Assembly (NCBI GenBank): GCA_903822175.1
Contig: CAIJOB010000019.1
Span: forward strand, 1 to 64,000
Origin: an uncultured Alphaproteobacteria bacterium
GTDB lineage: Bacteria > Pseudomonadota > Alphaproteobacteria > Caulobacterales > Caulobacteraceae
Direction of reading: 5' to 3'
Length of the DNA: 64,000 nucleotides
Shown here: positions 17,672-26,048 of the stretch, one piece after another
How positions within the stretch are numbered: position 1 is the stretch's first letter
Layout: each line of letters starts with the position of its first letter
Notes under the pieces: generated by a model
The model's database searches: none
Seen by the model: only the letters and a program-made list of their open reading frames with translations
What the model was told of the DNA's origin: nothing
Program-made: the position numbers and the translations under genes

Positions 17672-18049
17672 GGCCGCCGCCGGACCGCGCGCGACCAGCA
17701 CGCCGAACGGCTTTTCGCCGAAGAAGCCGCCGCCTTCGCCGACGATCACCGCGTCCCCGCCGCCCTCGCGAATGTGGCGTCCGAGCGCCTCCAGCCAGCC
17801 GGGTTTCAGCCGGATCTTGGCCGGCAGGACCAAGAGACGGTCGCCCCGCGCCGCGGCGATCCCGGCCTTGATGTCCTCGACCAGGTCAGCCCCAGTCTCC
17901 TCGCGCAGCACCTCGAGAAGTTCGGGTGGCCCGCCGCCGGCGATCAGCACCTCGCGCACCAGCCCGTCCACTGCCGCCGAGGTCAGCGCCCCCAACAGGG
18001 CCGGCAGCCGGTCCCCGGCATCGGCGGTCTCGACGATTACGCTCAGCAT
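17606..18049 (-). CDS. Short glycosyltransferase family 2-like protein
   Basis: 147 aa. Opens MLSVIVETADAGDRLPALLG, the start of a GT-A fold (beta strand then helix), with VREVLIAGGG and AARGDRLLVLPAKIRLKPGW matching the second nucleotide-sugar strand region. It is about half the length of a typical GT2 domain and lacks an obvious DxD, so catalysis is doubtful. The last 66 bases overlap the end of the transglycosylase gene on the other strand. Could be a degenerate or specialised GT2 protein. Confidence 0.65.
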   Translation of the reverse strand: MLSVIVETADAGDRLPALLGALTSAAVDGLVREVLIAGGGPPELLEVLREETGADLVEDIKAGIAAARGDRLLVLPAKIRLKPGWLEALGRHIREGGGDAVIVGEGGGFFGEKPFGVLVARGPAAALAHPDLKRLRGVLGRGAARLA

Positions 18050-18157
18050 GGGGGCAGAAGCCCCTGCACCGGGCCTCAGGTCAACCGTCAGCGGCGCACT
18101 GGCCGAACGTCATCCAGGACCTATATGGCTCCCCAAGCATCGCAGAGGGGGAACGGC

Positions 18158-18568
18158 ATGAGCGCGGCGGACAACAAGGCCCTGATCCGGGAGATCTTCG
18201 AGGGCGTGGCGCGTGGCGATGGCGCGGCCTTTGTCGCCGCCCTGGCTGACGACGTCATCATGACCGTCACCGGCCAATATTCCTGGTCGCAGACCTTCAC
18301 CGGCAAGCCCGCCGTGCTGCGTGATCTCTACGGCTACGTGGGTTCGCTGATGGCCGCGCCCGGCAAGACCCTGCCAACCCGCTTTCTCGCCGACGAGGAC
18401 TGGGTGGTGGTCGAGGCGCGCGGTGACATGCTGACCAAGACTGGCCAGCGCTACGACAACCACTACTGCCTGATGTACCGCCTGGCCGACGGCAAGATCG
18501 CCGAGATCCGCGAGTACCAGGACTCGGCGCTGTGCGAGCGTGTGCTGGGGCCCTACCCGCCGCGCTGA
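18158..18568 (+). CDS. NTF2-like / SnoaL-like domain protein
   Basis: 136 aa, a single alpha-beta cone fold. Opens KALIREIFEGVARGDGAAFV with ALADDVIMTVTG, continues with LPTRFLADEDWVVVEARG and ends YRLADGKIAEIREYQDSALC, a pattern of ketosteroid-isomerase-like proteins with a polar pocket. Start at 18158 follows agaggggga. Function is not predictable: the fold serves isomerases, hydrolases and binding proteins. Soluble, no signal peptide. Confidence 0.82.
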   Translation: MSAADNKALIREIFEGVARGDGAAFVAALADDVIMTVTGQYSWSQTFTGKPAVLRDLYGYVGSLMAAPGKTLPTRFLADEDWVVVEARGDMLTKTGQRYDNHYCLMYRLADGKIAEIREYQDSALCERVLGPYPPR

Positions 18569-18579
18569 TCGCCATATGA

Positions 18580-18594
18580 GTTCTTGTTTTGTTC
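18580..18594 (+). promoter_or_regulatory. LexA (SOS) box, GTTC-N7-GTTC
   Basis: GTTC at 18580-18583 and GTTC at 18591-18594 with a 7-base T-rich spacer, an exact match to the alphaproteobacterial LexA operator. It ends 24 bases before the GTG start of the radical SAM gene, where bound repressor would block transcription. Confidence 0.8.
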
Positions 18595-18618
18595 CTATCG
18601 CGGCGCTAGCGTCGTTGG

Positions 18619-19707
18619 GTGAGCACCTTCACCCAGCAGATCACCGCTATCCGGGGCCGTGGCGCCCGCACCAACGCGTCAGGCCGCTTCGAGGCCGACA
18701 GCCGCGAGGCGTTCGACGACGGCTGGACGCCCGACGATCTTGAGCCCGTCCAGCTGACCACCACGGTCACGCCGGAAAAGGCCAAGGTGATCATTTCGCG
18801 GAACGACAGCCCCGACGTGGGCTTCTCGGCTTCGATCAATCCCTACCGGGGCTGCGAGCACGGCTGCATCTACTGCTACGCCCGGCCGGCGCACGCCTAC
18901 ATGGGCCTCTCACCGGGCTTGGACTTCGAGTCCAAGCTGTTCTTCAAGCCCGAGGCCGCGCGGCTGCTTGAGCGTGAGCTCTCCAATCCGCGCTACGTCC
19001 CCGAAGTGATCCACATCGGCGGCAACACCGATCCCTACCAGCCGCAGGAACGCCGCCTGCGGATCACGCGGGGGATTATTGAGGTGCTGTCGCGGTTCAA
19101 CCACCCGTTCTCGGTGATCACCAAGTCCGGCCTGATCCTGCGCGACCTCGACCTGCTGGCGCCGATGGCGGAGCGCAACTTGGTGCGCGTGGCGATCTCG
19201 ATCACCACGTTGGACCGCAAGCTCGCGCGGTCGATGGAGCCCCGCGCCGCCACCCCGGAAAAGCGCCTCGACGCGGTGAGGCGGCTCAGCGACGCGGGCG
19301 TGCCCACGGTGGTGATGTTCGCCCCCTGCATTCCCGGCCTCAACGACCATGAGATGGAGGCCGTGCTGGAGCGCGCCACCGCGGCCGGCGCCAAGGGTGC
19401 GGGCTATGTGGCCCTGCGTTTGCCCATGGAGATCGCCGACCTCTTCCAGGAATGGCTGGTCACCGACCACCCCGACCGCGCCGCGCGGGTGATGTCGCTG
19501 GTGCGCCAGATGCGCGGCGGCAAGACCTACGACAGCCAGTGGGGCAAGCGCATGAAAGGCGACGGCCCGATCGCCGCCCTCACCTCCCGCAGGTTCGCGG
19601 TGGCGAAGGCGCGGCTGGGCATCGGCGGCAAGTTGCCGCCGCTCGATTTGGGGTTGTTCAGCGTGCCGCCGAAGGCGGGGGATCAGATCGATCTGTTTGG
19701 AAGCTGA
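18619..19707 (+). CDS. Radical SAM protein, PA0069/SplB-like family
   Basis: 362 aa with a GTG start. The cluster motif CEHGCIYC (Cys79, Cys83, Cys86) sits in NPYRGCEHGCIYCYARP, the signature of the family that also resembles spore photoproduct lyase; HIGGNTDPYQPQE and SVITKSGLILRD follow. The family has no settled reaction. The operator just upstream (18580-18594) indicates DNA-damage control by LexA, which would fit a nucleic-acid repair or modification role (inference). The C-terminus is followed within 30 bases by the left arm of DUF559 unit 2. Confidence 0.88.
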   Translation: MSTFTQQITAIRGRGARTNASGRFEADSREAFDDGWTPDDLEPVQLTTTVTPEKAKVIISRNDSPDVGFSASINPYRGCEHGCIYCYARPAHAYMGLSPGLDFESKLFFKPEAARLLERELSNPRYVPEVIHIGGNTDPYQPQERRLRITRGIIEVLSRFNHPFSVITKSGLILRDLDLLAPMAERNLVRVAISITTLDRKLARSMEPRAATPEKRLDAVRRLSDAGVPTVVMFAPCIPGLNDHEMEAVLERATAAGAKGAGYVALRLPMEIADLFQEWLVTDHPDRAARVMSLVRQMRGGKTYDSQWGKRMKGDGPIAALTSRRFAVAKARLGIGGKLPPLDLGLFSVPPKAGDQIDLFGS

Positions 19708-19735
19708 GGGAGGAGAGGATGGAGATTTCGCACTC

Positions 19736-19790
19736 AGTTCCTCCCCCGATTTCGGGGGAGGGGGACCACGAAGCGGTGGAGGGGGCGCTG
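19736..19790 (+). repeat. Left inverted repeat of DUF559 unit 2
   Basis: 55-base arm: hairpin CCTCCCCC-GATTTC-GGGGGAGG, second hairpin CCAC-GAAGC-GGTGG, then AGGGGGCGCTG. Matches the reverse complement of 20149-20205 except in the first loop and one base of the second. Confidence 0.9.
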
Positions 19791-19798
19791 ACGCCGCC

Positions 19799-20209
19799 AT
19801 GAGAGCAACCAGCAACGCAATCCATCGGGCCCGCCAGCTACGGCGGAAAATGACACTCCCTGAAACGATCCTGTGGACGGCGCTGCGAGGGCGATCTCCC
19901 GACCGCCCGGCCTTTCGCCGGCAGCATCCCGTCGGCCCCTACGTGCTCGATTTTTACTGTGCGCGAGCGAGGCTGTGCGTCGAAGTCGATGGCGGGTGGC
20001 ATGCATTTGGCGATCAACCGCAGAAGGACGCGCGTCGGGACGCTTATCTGAGGTCCCTGGGTATCCAGGTCGTGAGATGCGCAGCGGCGGACGTACTTGA
20101 GGACGCATCCTTGATCGCGGCGGGCCTGATCCGGACGGCGTGCGACCGCAGCGCCCCCTCCACCACTTCGTGGTCCCCCTCCCCCGTCAAGACGGGGGAG
20201 GAACTTTAG
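19799..20209 (+). CDS. DUF559 domain endonuclease-like protein, second copy
   Basis: 136 aa. LPETILWTALRGR, FRRQHPVGPYVLDFYC (Asp51) and LCVEVDGGWH (Glu62, Asp64, His68) align without gaps in the first 70 residues to the copy at 13190-13546, so the two are paralogues that have diverged by many substitutions. Start at 19799 is the ATG before RATSNAIHRARQLRRKM; the longer frame from 19697 reads through the left repeat arm. The C-terminal tail (about the last 20 residues, Ser/Thr/Pro rich) is encoded by the right repeat arm, and the stop TAG is two bases beyond the arm. Confidence 0.85.
   Translation: MRATSNAIHRARQLRRKMTLPETILWTALRGRSPDRPAFRRQHPVGPYVLDFYCARARLCVEVDGGWHAFGDQPQKDARRDAYLRSLGIQVVRCAAADVLEDASLIAAGLIRTACDRSAPSTTSWSPSPVKTGEEL
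20149..20205 (-). repeat. Right inverted repeat of DUF559 unit 2
   Basis: 57-base arm inverted relative to 19736-19790. First loop is GTCTTGAC instead of GATTTC, with the stem intact. It is translated as the C-terminal end of the nuclease and lies 5 bases from the stop of the convergent monooxygenase gene. Confidence 0.9.
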
Positions 20210-21223
20210 TCAGGCCGCTTTCGCTAGCTCATCACGCGCCTGGGCGGCGATTTCGAAGGAGCGGACGCGGGCGGCGTGGTTGTAGATCTGGGCGGTGACC
20301 ATGATCTCATCAGGCTGGTGTTTGGCCACGAAGGCTTCCAGGCCCCGGCGCACGGTCTCAGGACTGCCAACCACGGCGGTGGTCAGCGCGCCCTGCATGT
20401 CGGGCGTCATGCCGGCGGCGGCGAAGCGGGCCTCGATGTCGTCGATCGGCGGCGGCAAGGGGGTCGGCCGGCCGGTGCGCAGGTTGAGGAAGGCTTGCTG
20501 CAGGGAGGTGAAGAGGCCCTTTGCCTCAGCGTCGGTCTCCGCGGCGACGACGTTCAGGCCGAGCATGGCGTGGGGCTTGTCGAGCTGGGCGGAGGGTTCG
20601 AAGCGCTGGCGATAGACCTCCATCGCCTCGTCCATCTGGGACGGGGCGAAGTGCGAGGCGAAGGCGAACGGGAGGCCCAACGCGGCGGCCAGGCTCGCGC
20701 CAAACAGGCTGGAGCCCAGGATCCACACGGGCACGTCCTGACCTGCGCCCGGCGTGGCGACGAGCTGCTGGCCCGGCTGGGCCGGTTCGAAATAGCGCAT
20801 CAGTTCGACGACATCCTGCGGGAAGCGGTCGACATCGCCCGCGAGCGTGCGCCGCAGGGCCCGCGCCGTCAGCTGGTCTGAGCCCGGCGCGCGGCCGAGA
20901 CCCAGGTCGATACGCCCCGGAAACAGGGCGGCGAGCGTGCCGAACTGCTCGGCGATCACCAGGGGCGCGTGGTTGGGCAGCATGACGCCGCCGGCGCCGA
21001 CCCGGATCGTCGAGGTGCCGGCCGCCACATGGCCGATGACCACCGAGGTCGCCGCGCTGGCGACGCCCGGCATGTTGTGATGCTCGGCCAACCAGAAGCG
21101 GTGATAGCCGAGACGCTCGGCGTTCTGGGCCAGATCGAGGCTGTTGCGCAGCGATTGCGAGACGTCGCCACCTTCGAGGATGGGTGACAGATCGAGGACT
21201 GAGAGAGGAACCATGCCCGCCAT
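20210..21223 (-). CDS. Luciferase-like flavin-dependent monooxygenase
   Basis: 337-aa LLM-family TIM-barrel protein. LSVLDLSPI at the N-terminus, [36 protein letters not shown] and [14 protein letters not shown] are the hallmarks of the YhbW-like subgroup. It uses reduced FMN supplied by a separate reductase; the substrate is unknown. No flavin reductase gene is nearby. The start MAGMVPLSV could also be the second Met (21214). It starts 12 bases after the stop of the RNA methyltransferase upstream, so the two are probably co-transcribed. Confidence 0.9.
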   Translation of the reverse strand: MAGMVPLSVLDLSPILEGGDVSQSLRNSLDLAQNAERLGYHRFWLAEHHNMPGVASAATSVVIGHVAAGTSTIRVGAGGVMLPNHAPLVIAEQFGTLAALFPGRIDLGLGRAPGSDQLTARALRRTLAGDVDRFPQDVVELMRYFEPAQPGQQLVATPGAGQDVPVWILGSSLFGASLAAALGLPFAFASHFAPSQMDEAMEVYRQRFEPSAQLDKPHAMLGLNVVAAETDAEAKGLFTSLQQAFLNLRTGRPTPLPPPIDDIEARFAAAGMTPDMQGALTTAVVGSPETVRRGLEAFVAKHQPDEIMVTAQIYNHAARVRSFEIAAQARDELAKAA

Positions 21224-21234
21224 ATGGGGAGCCT

Positions 21235-22539
21235 TCAGCGCGAGAACACGCCCACAAGTTCTATGTGCGGCGACCAGAGGAACTGGTCGACCGGCAGGGC
21301 GCGTTCCAGGGTGAAGCCGGCGTCGATGAGCGTGCGGGCGTCCCTCGCGAAGGTCGCGGGGTTGCAGGAGACGGCGAGGATGCGGGCGAGCGACGAGCGG
21401 GCCAGTTCCGCGGCCTGTTCGGCGGCGCCGGCGCGGGGCGGGTCGAAGACGGCGAGGTCGGTCTTGCGCAGCTCCTCGGCGAGGACCGGACGGCGGACGA
21501 GGTCGCGGGCCTCGGCGGTGATGCCGTGCAGGCCGGGCGCCGCGGCGAGCGCGCCGATAAGCGCGCGGATGGCGTCGGGGGCGAAGTCGGCGGCGTGGAC
21601 CTGGGCGATCTCGGCGAGGCGGAAGGTGAAGGTCCCAACTCCGCAGTAGAGGTCGGCGATGCGGGTGGCCCCGGCGGCCTGCTCGGCGATGAAGGCGCTC
21701 ATGGCGGCCTCGGCGCCTGGCGTCGCCTGCAGGAAGGCGCCGGGCGGCAGGCTGACCACCGCCTGGCCCAGGCGGACCTGCGGCAGGCGGGCGAGATAGG
21801 CCATCTCGCCGTCGATGGTCACCCGGGCGAAGTCGGCCTCAGCGGCCCGTTCGGCCAGCTGCATGCTGGCGTCGGCGGAGAGGCCGCCGGACTTGCGCTC
21901 GACACCCGAGATGTCGATGTCGAGACCGCTGGGCGTCAGCGTCACGTGCAGGGTCGGCGCGGACTTGGGGTGCTCGAACAGGGGCGCGGCCAAGCGTTTG
22001 AGGGCGGGAAGCGCCGCCTGGATCGCCGGGTCGGAGATCGGGCAGACCTCAATGTCCACCAGATCCCAGGACTTGCGCGCCTTGTAGCCGAGCTTCGCGG
22101 CCTCGCGGCTGCCGCGCCGGGCGTGCAGGGCGACGCGGCGGCGCGTGCCGGGGCCGGCGGCGAAGGCCGGGAGGATCTCGGTCTCGATCTGCTGGCGGGC
22201 GAGCGTGCCGGCCAGCCGCGCGACCTTCCAGGCCAGATAGGGCGCGTGATCCCAGTGCTGCAGGGCGCAGCCGCCGCAGGTCCCGAAGTGCGGGCAGATG
22301 GGTTCGATCCGCTCAGCGCTGGGCGCCAGCACCTCGACCAGTTCGCGCCGCTCGCCCGCGCCGACCGCCAGCACCCGCTCGCCTGGGAGCGTGAAGGGGA
22401 CGAACGCCGGGCCGGCTGCGACGCCGTCGCCCTCGCCCCCCACCTCGGTGATGACCAGTTCGGTCGGCGGCCCGGAGGGGCGCGCCGGCCGGTCAGGCTG
22501 GCGACGCTTGGCGCGGTGATGGCGGACTGGCGGCGGCAT
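21235..22539 (-). CDS. TrmA/RumA-family RNA (uracil-5-)-methyltransferase
   Basis: 434 aa. A TRAM-like OB domain ([16 protein letters not shown]) is followed by the 4Fe-4S motif [15 protein letters not shown] with a fourth Cys in EVCPISDP, and by a class I methyltransferase domain: [15 protein letters not shown] (motif I), AVFDPPRAG (DPPR) and [12 protein letters not shown] with the nucleophile Cys. It makes m5U in rRNA or tRNA. Start at 22539 ([13 protein letters not shown]) is preferred; a TTG at 22584 would add 15 residues. First gene of a two-gene minus-strand unit with the monooxygenase. Confidence 0.9.
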   Translation of the reverse strand: MPPPVRHHRAKRRQPDRPARPSGPPTELVITEVGGEGDGVAAGPAFVPFTLPGERVLAVGAGERRELVEVLAPSAERIEPICPHFGTCGGCALQHWDHAPYLAWKVARLAGTLARQQIETEILPAFAAGPGTRRRVALHARRGSREAAKLGYKARKSWDLVDIEVCPISDPAIQAALPALKRLAAPLFEHPKSAPTLHVTLTPSGLDIDISGVERKSGGLSADASMQLAERAAEADFARVTIDGEMAYLARLPQVRLGQAVVSLPPGAFLQATPGAEAAMSAFIAEQAAGATRIADLYCGVGTFTFRLAEIAQVHAADFAPDAIRALIGALAAAPGLHGITAEARDLVRRPVLAEELRKTDLAVFDPPRAGAAEQAAELARSSLARILAVSCNPATFARDARTLIDAGFTLERALPVDQFLWSPHIELVGVFSR

Positions 22540-22691
22540 GATCGGCGAAATCCCAACGCGGACGGTAAACGGCTGGCTAACCAAGATGAACGAAGATGAA
22601 CGGGCCGCTCAAAATCCGTTCAGCTTAGCTTTGCCATAACGATCCGCGACGCCGCCCAGAGGCAGCGCGAGAATTCGAGAGAGGGATACCC

Positions 22692-23351
22692 ATGACCAAG
22701 TCTTCCGTCTTCGCCAAGGCCGGTCTGGTCGCCACGGCCGCCATCCTGGCGCTGAGCGCCGCCTCGGGCGCCGCGGCCCAGTCCGCACCGCCGGTCGCCG
22801 GCCCGAACGGCGGCCCCGGCTACAGCAACTACGATCCCTGCCAGCGCGACGCCAACGGGCGCGGCGTGGCCGGCGCCCTGATCGGCGGGGCCGGCGGCGC
22901 GATCGTCGGGTCTCAGATGTCCGCCAGCGGCCACCGCCGCGACGGCTCGCTGCTGGGCGGCGTGCTGGGCGCAGTCGCCGGCGCCGCCATCGGCCACAAC
23001 ACCGCCGCCTGCAAGGACGCCCCGCCGCCTCCGCCGCCGCAATATGGCGACGCGCCGCCGCCCCCGCCTCCGCCGCCCGGCCCGCAGGCCTACTACCAGC
23101 CCGAGGGGCCGCCTCCGCCGCCGCCCGGCGCCTACTACTATGGCCCGCCGCCCCCGCCGGTCTATGAGCCCGGCCCGGCGATCTTCGTCTACGGCCGCCA
23201 CGGCGTCCGCTACCGCGTGGTCGCCGACCGCGTCGCCCCGGACGGCTGCACGCTCGCCGAGAGCCCGGTCTATCTGCCGGACGGCCGCGTCGACCGCCGC
23301 TTCGTCCGCGTCTGCCCAGACTATCGCGGCCGCTATCACATCGTCGACTAG
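22692..23351 (+). CDS. Secreted glycine-zipper, proline-rich protein
   Basis: 219 aa. Signal peptide to about residue 29 (AASGAAAQ). Residues about 55-100 are a glycine zipper (GVAGALIGGAGGAIVGSQ and LLGGVLGAVAGAAIGHN), which in outer-membrane-associated proteins packs helices in the membrane. A Pro/Tyr-rich linker (about 108-155) follows, then a C-terminal domain (YGRHGVRYRVVADRV, four Cys overall). Predicted periplasmic or outer-membrane structural protein; no enzyme motif. Strong ribosome site gagagaggg. A terminator follows at 23404. Confidence 0.8.
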   Translation: MTKSSVFAKAGLVATAAILALSAASGAAAQSAPPVAGPNGGPGYSNYDPCQRDANGRGVAGALIGGAGGAIVGSQMSASGHRRDGSLLGGVLGAVAGAAIGHNTAACKDAPPPPPPQYGDAPPPPPPPPGPQAYYQPEGPPPPPPGAYYYGPPPPPVYEPGPAIFVYGRHGVRYRVVADRVAPDGCTLAESPVYLPDGRVDRRFVRVCPDYRGRYHIVD

Positions 23352-23403
23352 GCTCGACCGATCCGATCTGTCGCTAGCACCTGACTTCCGCTAGCCGAAC
23401 TGG

Positions 23404-23433
23404 GCCGCCCGCCTCACCGCGGGCGGCAATTTT
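23404..23433 (+). terminator. Intrinsic terminator after the glycine-zipper gene
   Basis: Perfect 9-bp stem GCCGCCCGC / GCGGGCGGC with a CTCACC loop, followed by AATTTTT. The T-tract is on the plus side; it lies between convergent genes ending at 23351 and 23443. Confidence 0.85.
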
Positions 23434-23442
23434 TCTGGGGCC

Positions 23443-24168
23443 TCAGGCTTTGATGGCCCACAGCAGATATTCGCGAGCCCCCTCGCCGCCCTCAATGGGG
23501 CTGTCGTCGCTGGCCAGGACGGCCCAGCCAGCCTGTTCCAGGAACGTCTTCACGCCCTCCAGAGCCTCGGCGCGCGCGTCGGGATCCCTGACCAATCCGC
23601 CCTTCCCGACCCGGTCGGGCCCGACCTCGAACTGCGGCTTCACGAGCGCGATCAGGTCCGCGCCCTCGCCGGCCAGGGCCAGGGCCGCCGGCAGGGCCTT
23701 GGCGAGGCCGATGAAACTGACGTCGCAGACGATGAGCTGCGGCGGCTCGGGGACCTCGGCCACCGTCAGGCTGCGCGCGTCCAGGCCTTCGAGCATAACC
23801 ACCCGCGGGTCGTCGGTCAGGCTGGCGTGCAGCTGGCCGCGGCCCACGTCCACCGCATAGACCCGCCGCGCCCCAGCCGCGAGGCAGACCTCGGTGAAGC
23901 CGCCGGTCGAGGCGCCGACGTCCAGCACCACCCGGCCCTCCACAGCGACCGCCCACAGGGTGAGGGCATGCTCCAGCTTCAGCGCGCCGCGCCCGACCCA
24001 GGGGTGGGCCGGCGTCGCCGCGATGACGGCGTCGTCGCTGAGCATCTCGGAGGGCTTGGCGACCGGCTTGCCGTCAGCCATGACGCCGCCCGCCTCGATG
24101 GCGGCGCGGGCCTTGGCGCGGCTTTCGAAGAGGCCGCGCGCGACCAGCAGCAGGTCGGCGCGGGTCAC
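23443..24168 (-). CDS. tlyA: TlyA-family rRNA 2'-O-methyltransferase
   Basis: 241 aa: N-terminal S4 RNA-binding domain (LLLVARGLFESRAKARAAIE) and C-terminal FtsJ-like methyltransferase (VVLDVGASTGGFTEVCL, YAVDVGRGQLH, LIVCDVSFIGL). The family methylates 16S/23S rRNA and is sometimes listed as haemolysin A. The start is a GTG at 24168, two bases after the stop of the acyl-CoA ligase, so the genes are coupled; a longer frame from 24645 is antisense-derived. Length is normal for the family. Confidence 0.9.
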   Translation of the reverse strand: MTRADLLLVARGLFESRAKARAAIEAGGVMADGKPVAKPSEMLSDDAVIAATPAHPWVGRGALKLEHALTLWAVAVEGRVVLDVGASTGGFTEVCLAAGARRVYAVDVGRGQLHASLTDDPRVVMLEGLDARSLTVAEVPEPPQLIVCDVSFIGLAKALPAALALAGEGADLIALVKPQFEVGPDRVGKGGLVRDPDARAEALEGVKTFLEQAGWAVLASDDSPIEGGEGAREYLLWAIKA

Positions 24169-24170
24169 CC

Positions 24171-25937
24171 TCAGACGGCCGACGCCGCCGCTTCGGCTTC
24201 GAACAGCTTTTTCAGTTCGTTCTTCATGATCTTGCCGTTGGCGTTGCGCGGCAGCACCTCGGGCCAGAACTTGACCGCGATCGGCACCTTGAAGGCCGCC
24301 AGCCGCTCGGCCACATGCGCGCGCAGCTCGGCCTCGGTGGCGTGGGCGCCGGGCTTCAGGGTGACCACGGCGCCGGGCTCTTCGCCCAGCGTCCGGTGCG
24401 GGATGCCGACGACGGCCGCGTCCATCACCGCCGGATGGTCGTAGAGCGCGTTCTCGACCTCGATGCAGTAGATGTTCTCGCCGCCGCGGATCAGCATGTC
24501 CTTGGCCCGGTCGATGATGAAGCAGAAGCCTTCCGCGTCGAGCTTGGCGAGGTCGCCGGTGCGCACCCAGCCGTTGACCAGCGTCTGGGCGGTGGCCTCG
24601 GGCTTGTTCCAGTAGCCCTTCATCATCTGCGGGCCGTTGCACCACAGCTCGCCGACCTCGCCGACCGGCAGGACGGTGACGCCATCGGCCGGATCGCGGA
24701 TTTCGAGCTTGGAGACCGGCACGGCGACGCCGCAGCTTTCCGGGCGGTTGATGTAGTCCTCGGCGCCGTTACCGGTGACCGTGGCGCAGGTTTCGGTCAT
24801 GCCCCAGCCCTGGCCGGGGACCGAATTGGGGAAGGTCTTCTTCAGCGCGACCACCAGCTCCTTGGCGGACGGCGCGCCCCCGTAGGCGACGGATTCCAGG
24901 GACGACAGGTCGTAGTTGGCCCGCGCCGGATGCTCGATTAGCTGCCAGGCGATGGTCGGGACCCCACCGGCCAGCGTCACCCGCTCGCGCTCGATCAGCT
25001 CGAAGGCGCGGATCGCCTCCCACTTGCGCATCATCACCATCTTGCCGCCGCCGAACATGGTCGGGTTCAGCACCGCGAAACAGCCGGTGACGTGGAAGAA
25101 CGGCACCGACAGCAGCGAAGCCCGCTGCGGCGCGTTGGGATCGGGAACCGGCGGCTGCTCACCCCGGCGCAGGAATGAGCGCGCGCTGCCGCAGATCGCC
25201 GCGGCGATGTTGGAATTGACGCCGCGATGGGTGGCCAGGGCCCCCTTCGGCTTACCGGTCGTGCCGGAGGTGTAGAAGATGGTCGCGTCGTCCTCGGGCC
25301 CGATCTCGACGGCCGGGAGCGCGATGTCCGGAAGGTCCTTCCAGGTGGCCGGCGCACCGATCACGCTCTCCAGCTTGGTGACCAGGGGGTGCGCGATCTC
25401 GTCGCGCTCGCGGCTGACGTAGACGCGGACGAGGTCGCGGCAGTTGGGCAGGCGCTCGGCCACGCGCTCATAGCGCTCGCGGTCGACGATCAGCACCTTG
25501 GTCCCGGAATCAGTGAGGCCGTATTCCAGCTCGGGCCCGGTCCACCAGGCGTTCAGCGGCGTGACCACCGCGCCCACGCTGGCGGCGGCGTAGAAGACCA
25601 CGACCCACTCCGGCAGGTTGCGCATGATCACCGAGACGCGGTCGCCCTTGACCACGCCCTGGGCGGTCAGTTCGGCGGCGAAGTTGGCGACGGCGCGGTG
25701 GAAGGCCTCGAAGCTGACCCGCTCGTCCTCATAGACCAGGAAGATCTTCTCGCCGTGCGCCCGGCTGGCCTCGACGACGCTGCGCAGCGTCGGCGGCAGG
25801 TTCTTCCAGACCTTGGTCCGAATGCCGCGGATTTCGACCTCGTCCATCTCGGTCGGCAGGCCCGGCCCAGTGAGGATCGCGTGCGCCGCATCGATGGACA
25901 TGGCGGGCCAGCCGGCCGGCAACAGGGCCTCGGACAT
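24171..25937 (-). CDS. Acyl-CoA synthetase (class I adenylate-forming enzyme)
   Basis: 588 aa. The P-loop ATIFYTSGTTGKPKGAL, the A5 motif GQGWGMTETCA, the A7 motif VRTGDLAKLD, the hinge IIDRAKDMLIRGGENI and the catalytic Lys motif PRNANGKIMKNEL are all present. It activates a carboxylic acid, probably medium- or long-chain, to the CoA thioester. Start at 25937 (MSEALLPAGW) follows aggagtgag; the ATG at 26021 is not supported. tlyA follows two bases downstream. The unit probably feeds beta-oxidation, with acyl-CoA dehydrogenase at 48568 and ETF-QO at 4075 as later steps. Confidence 0.93.
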   Translation of the reverse strand: MSEALLPAGWPAMSIDAAHAILTGPGLPTEMDEVEIRGIRTKVWKNLPPTLRSVVEASRAHGEKIFLVYEDERVSFEAFHRAVANFAAELTAQGVVKGDRVSVIMRNLPEWVVVFYAAASVGAVVTPLNAWWTGPELEYGLTDSGTKVLIVDRERYERVAERLPNCRDLVRVYVSRERDEIAHPLVTKLESVIGAPATWKDLPDIALPAVEIGPEDDATIFYTSGTTGKPKGALATHRGVNSNIAAAICGSARSFLRRGEQPPVPDPNAPQRASLLSVPFFHVTGCFAVLNPTMFGGGKMVMMRKWEAIRAFELIERERVTLAGGVPTIAWQLIEHPARANYDLSSLESVAYGGAPSAKELVVALKKTFPNSVPGQGWGMTETCATVTGNGAEDYINRPESCGVAVPVSKLEIRDPADGVTVLPVGEVGELWCNGPQMMKGYWNKPEATAQTLVNGWVRTGDLAKLDAEGFCFIIDRAKDMLIRGGENIYCIEVENALYDHPAVMDAAVVGIPHRTLGEEPGAVVTLKPGAHATEAELRAHVAERLAAFKVPIAVKFWPEVLPRNANGKIMKNELKKLFEAEAAASAV

Positions 25938-26048
25938 GGGTCTCACTCCTATGTATTCGCTCGGGTCTTCCGCCCGCGCGGTTTCGATAGGTGAACAACC
26001 ATAACCCAGGCTGAGAGGCAAACGTCGACCGGCGTTCCCGGTCCGCGC

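Larger units (their letters stand above)
19736..20205. mobile_element. DUF559 nuclease-repeat unit 2 (470 bp), putative novel mobile or repeat-propagating element
   Basis: Same design as unit 1: inverted arms at 19736-19790 and 20149-20205 around a DUF559 gene, placed between the stops of two convergent genes (19707 and 20210). The arm sequence differs from unit 1, but the plan is the same: an outer CCTCCCCC/GGGGGAGG hairpin, a second hairpin, then an inner GGAGGGGGC. Unlike unit 1, the nuclease frame runs through the right arm. Mobility is inferred from the recurrence, not shown. Confidence 0.6.
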
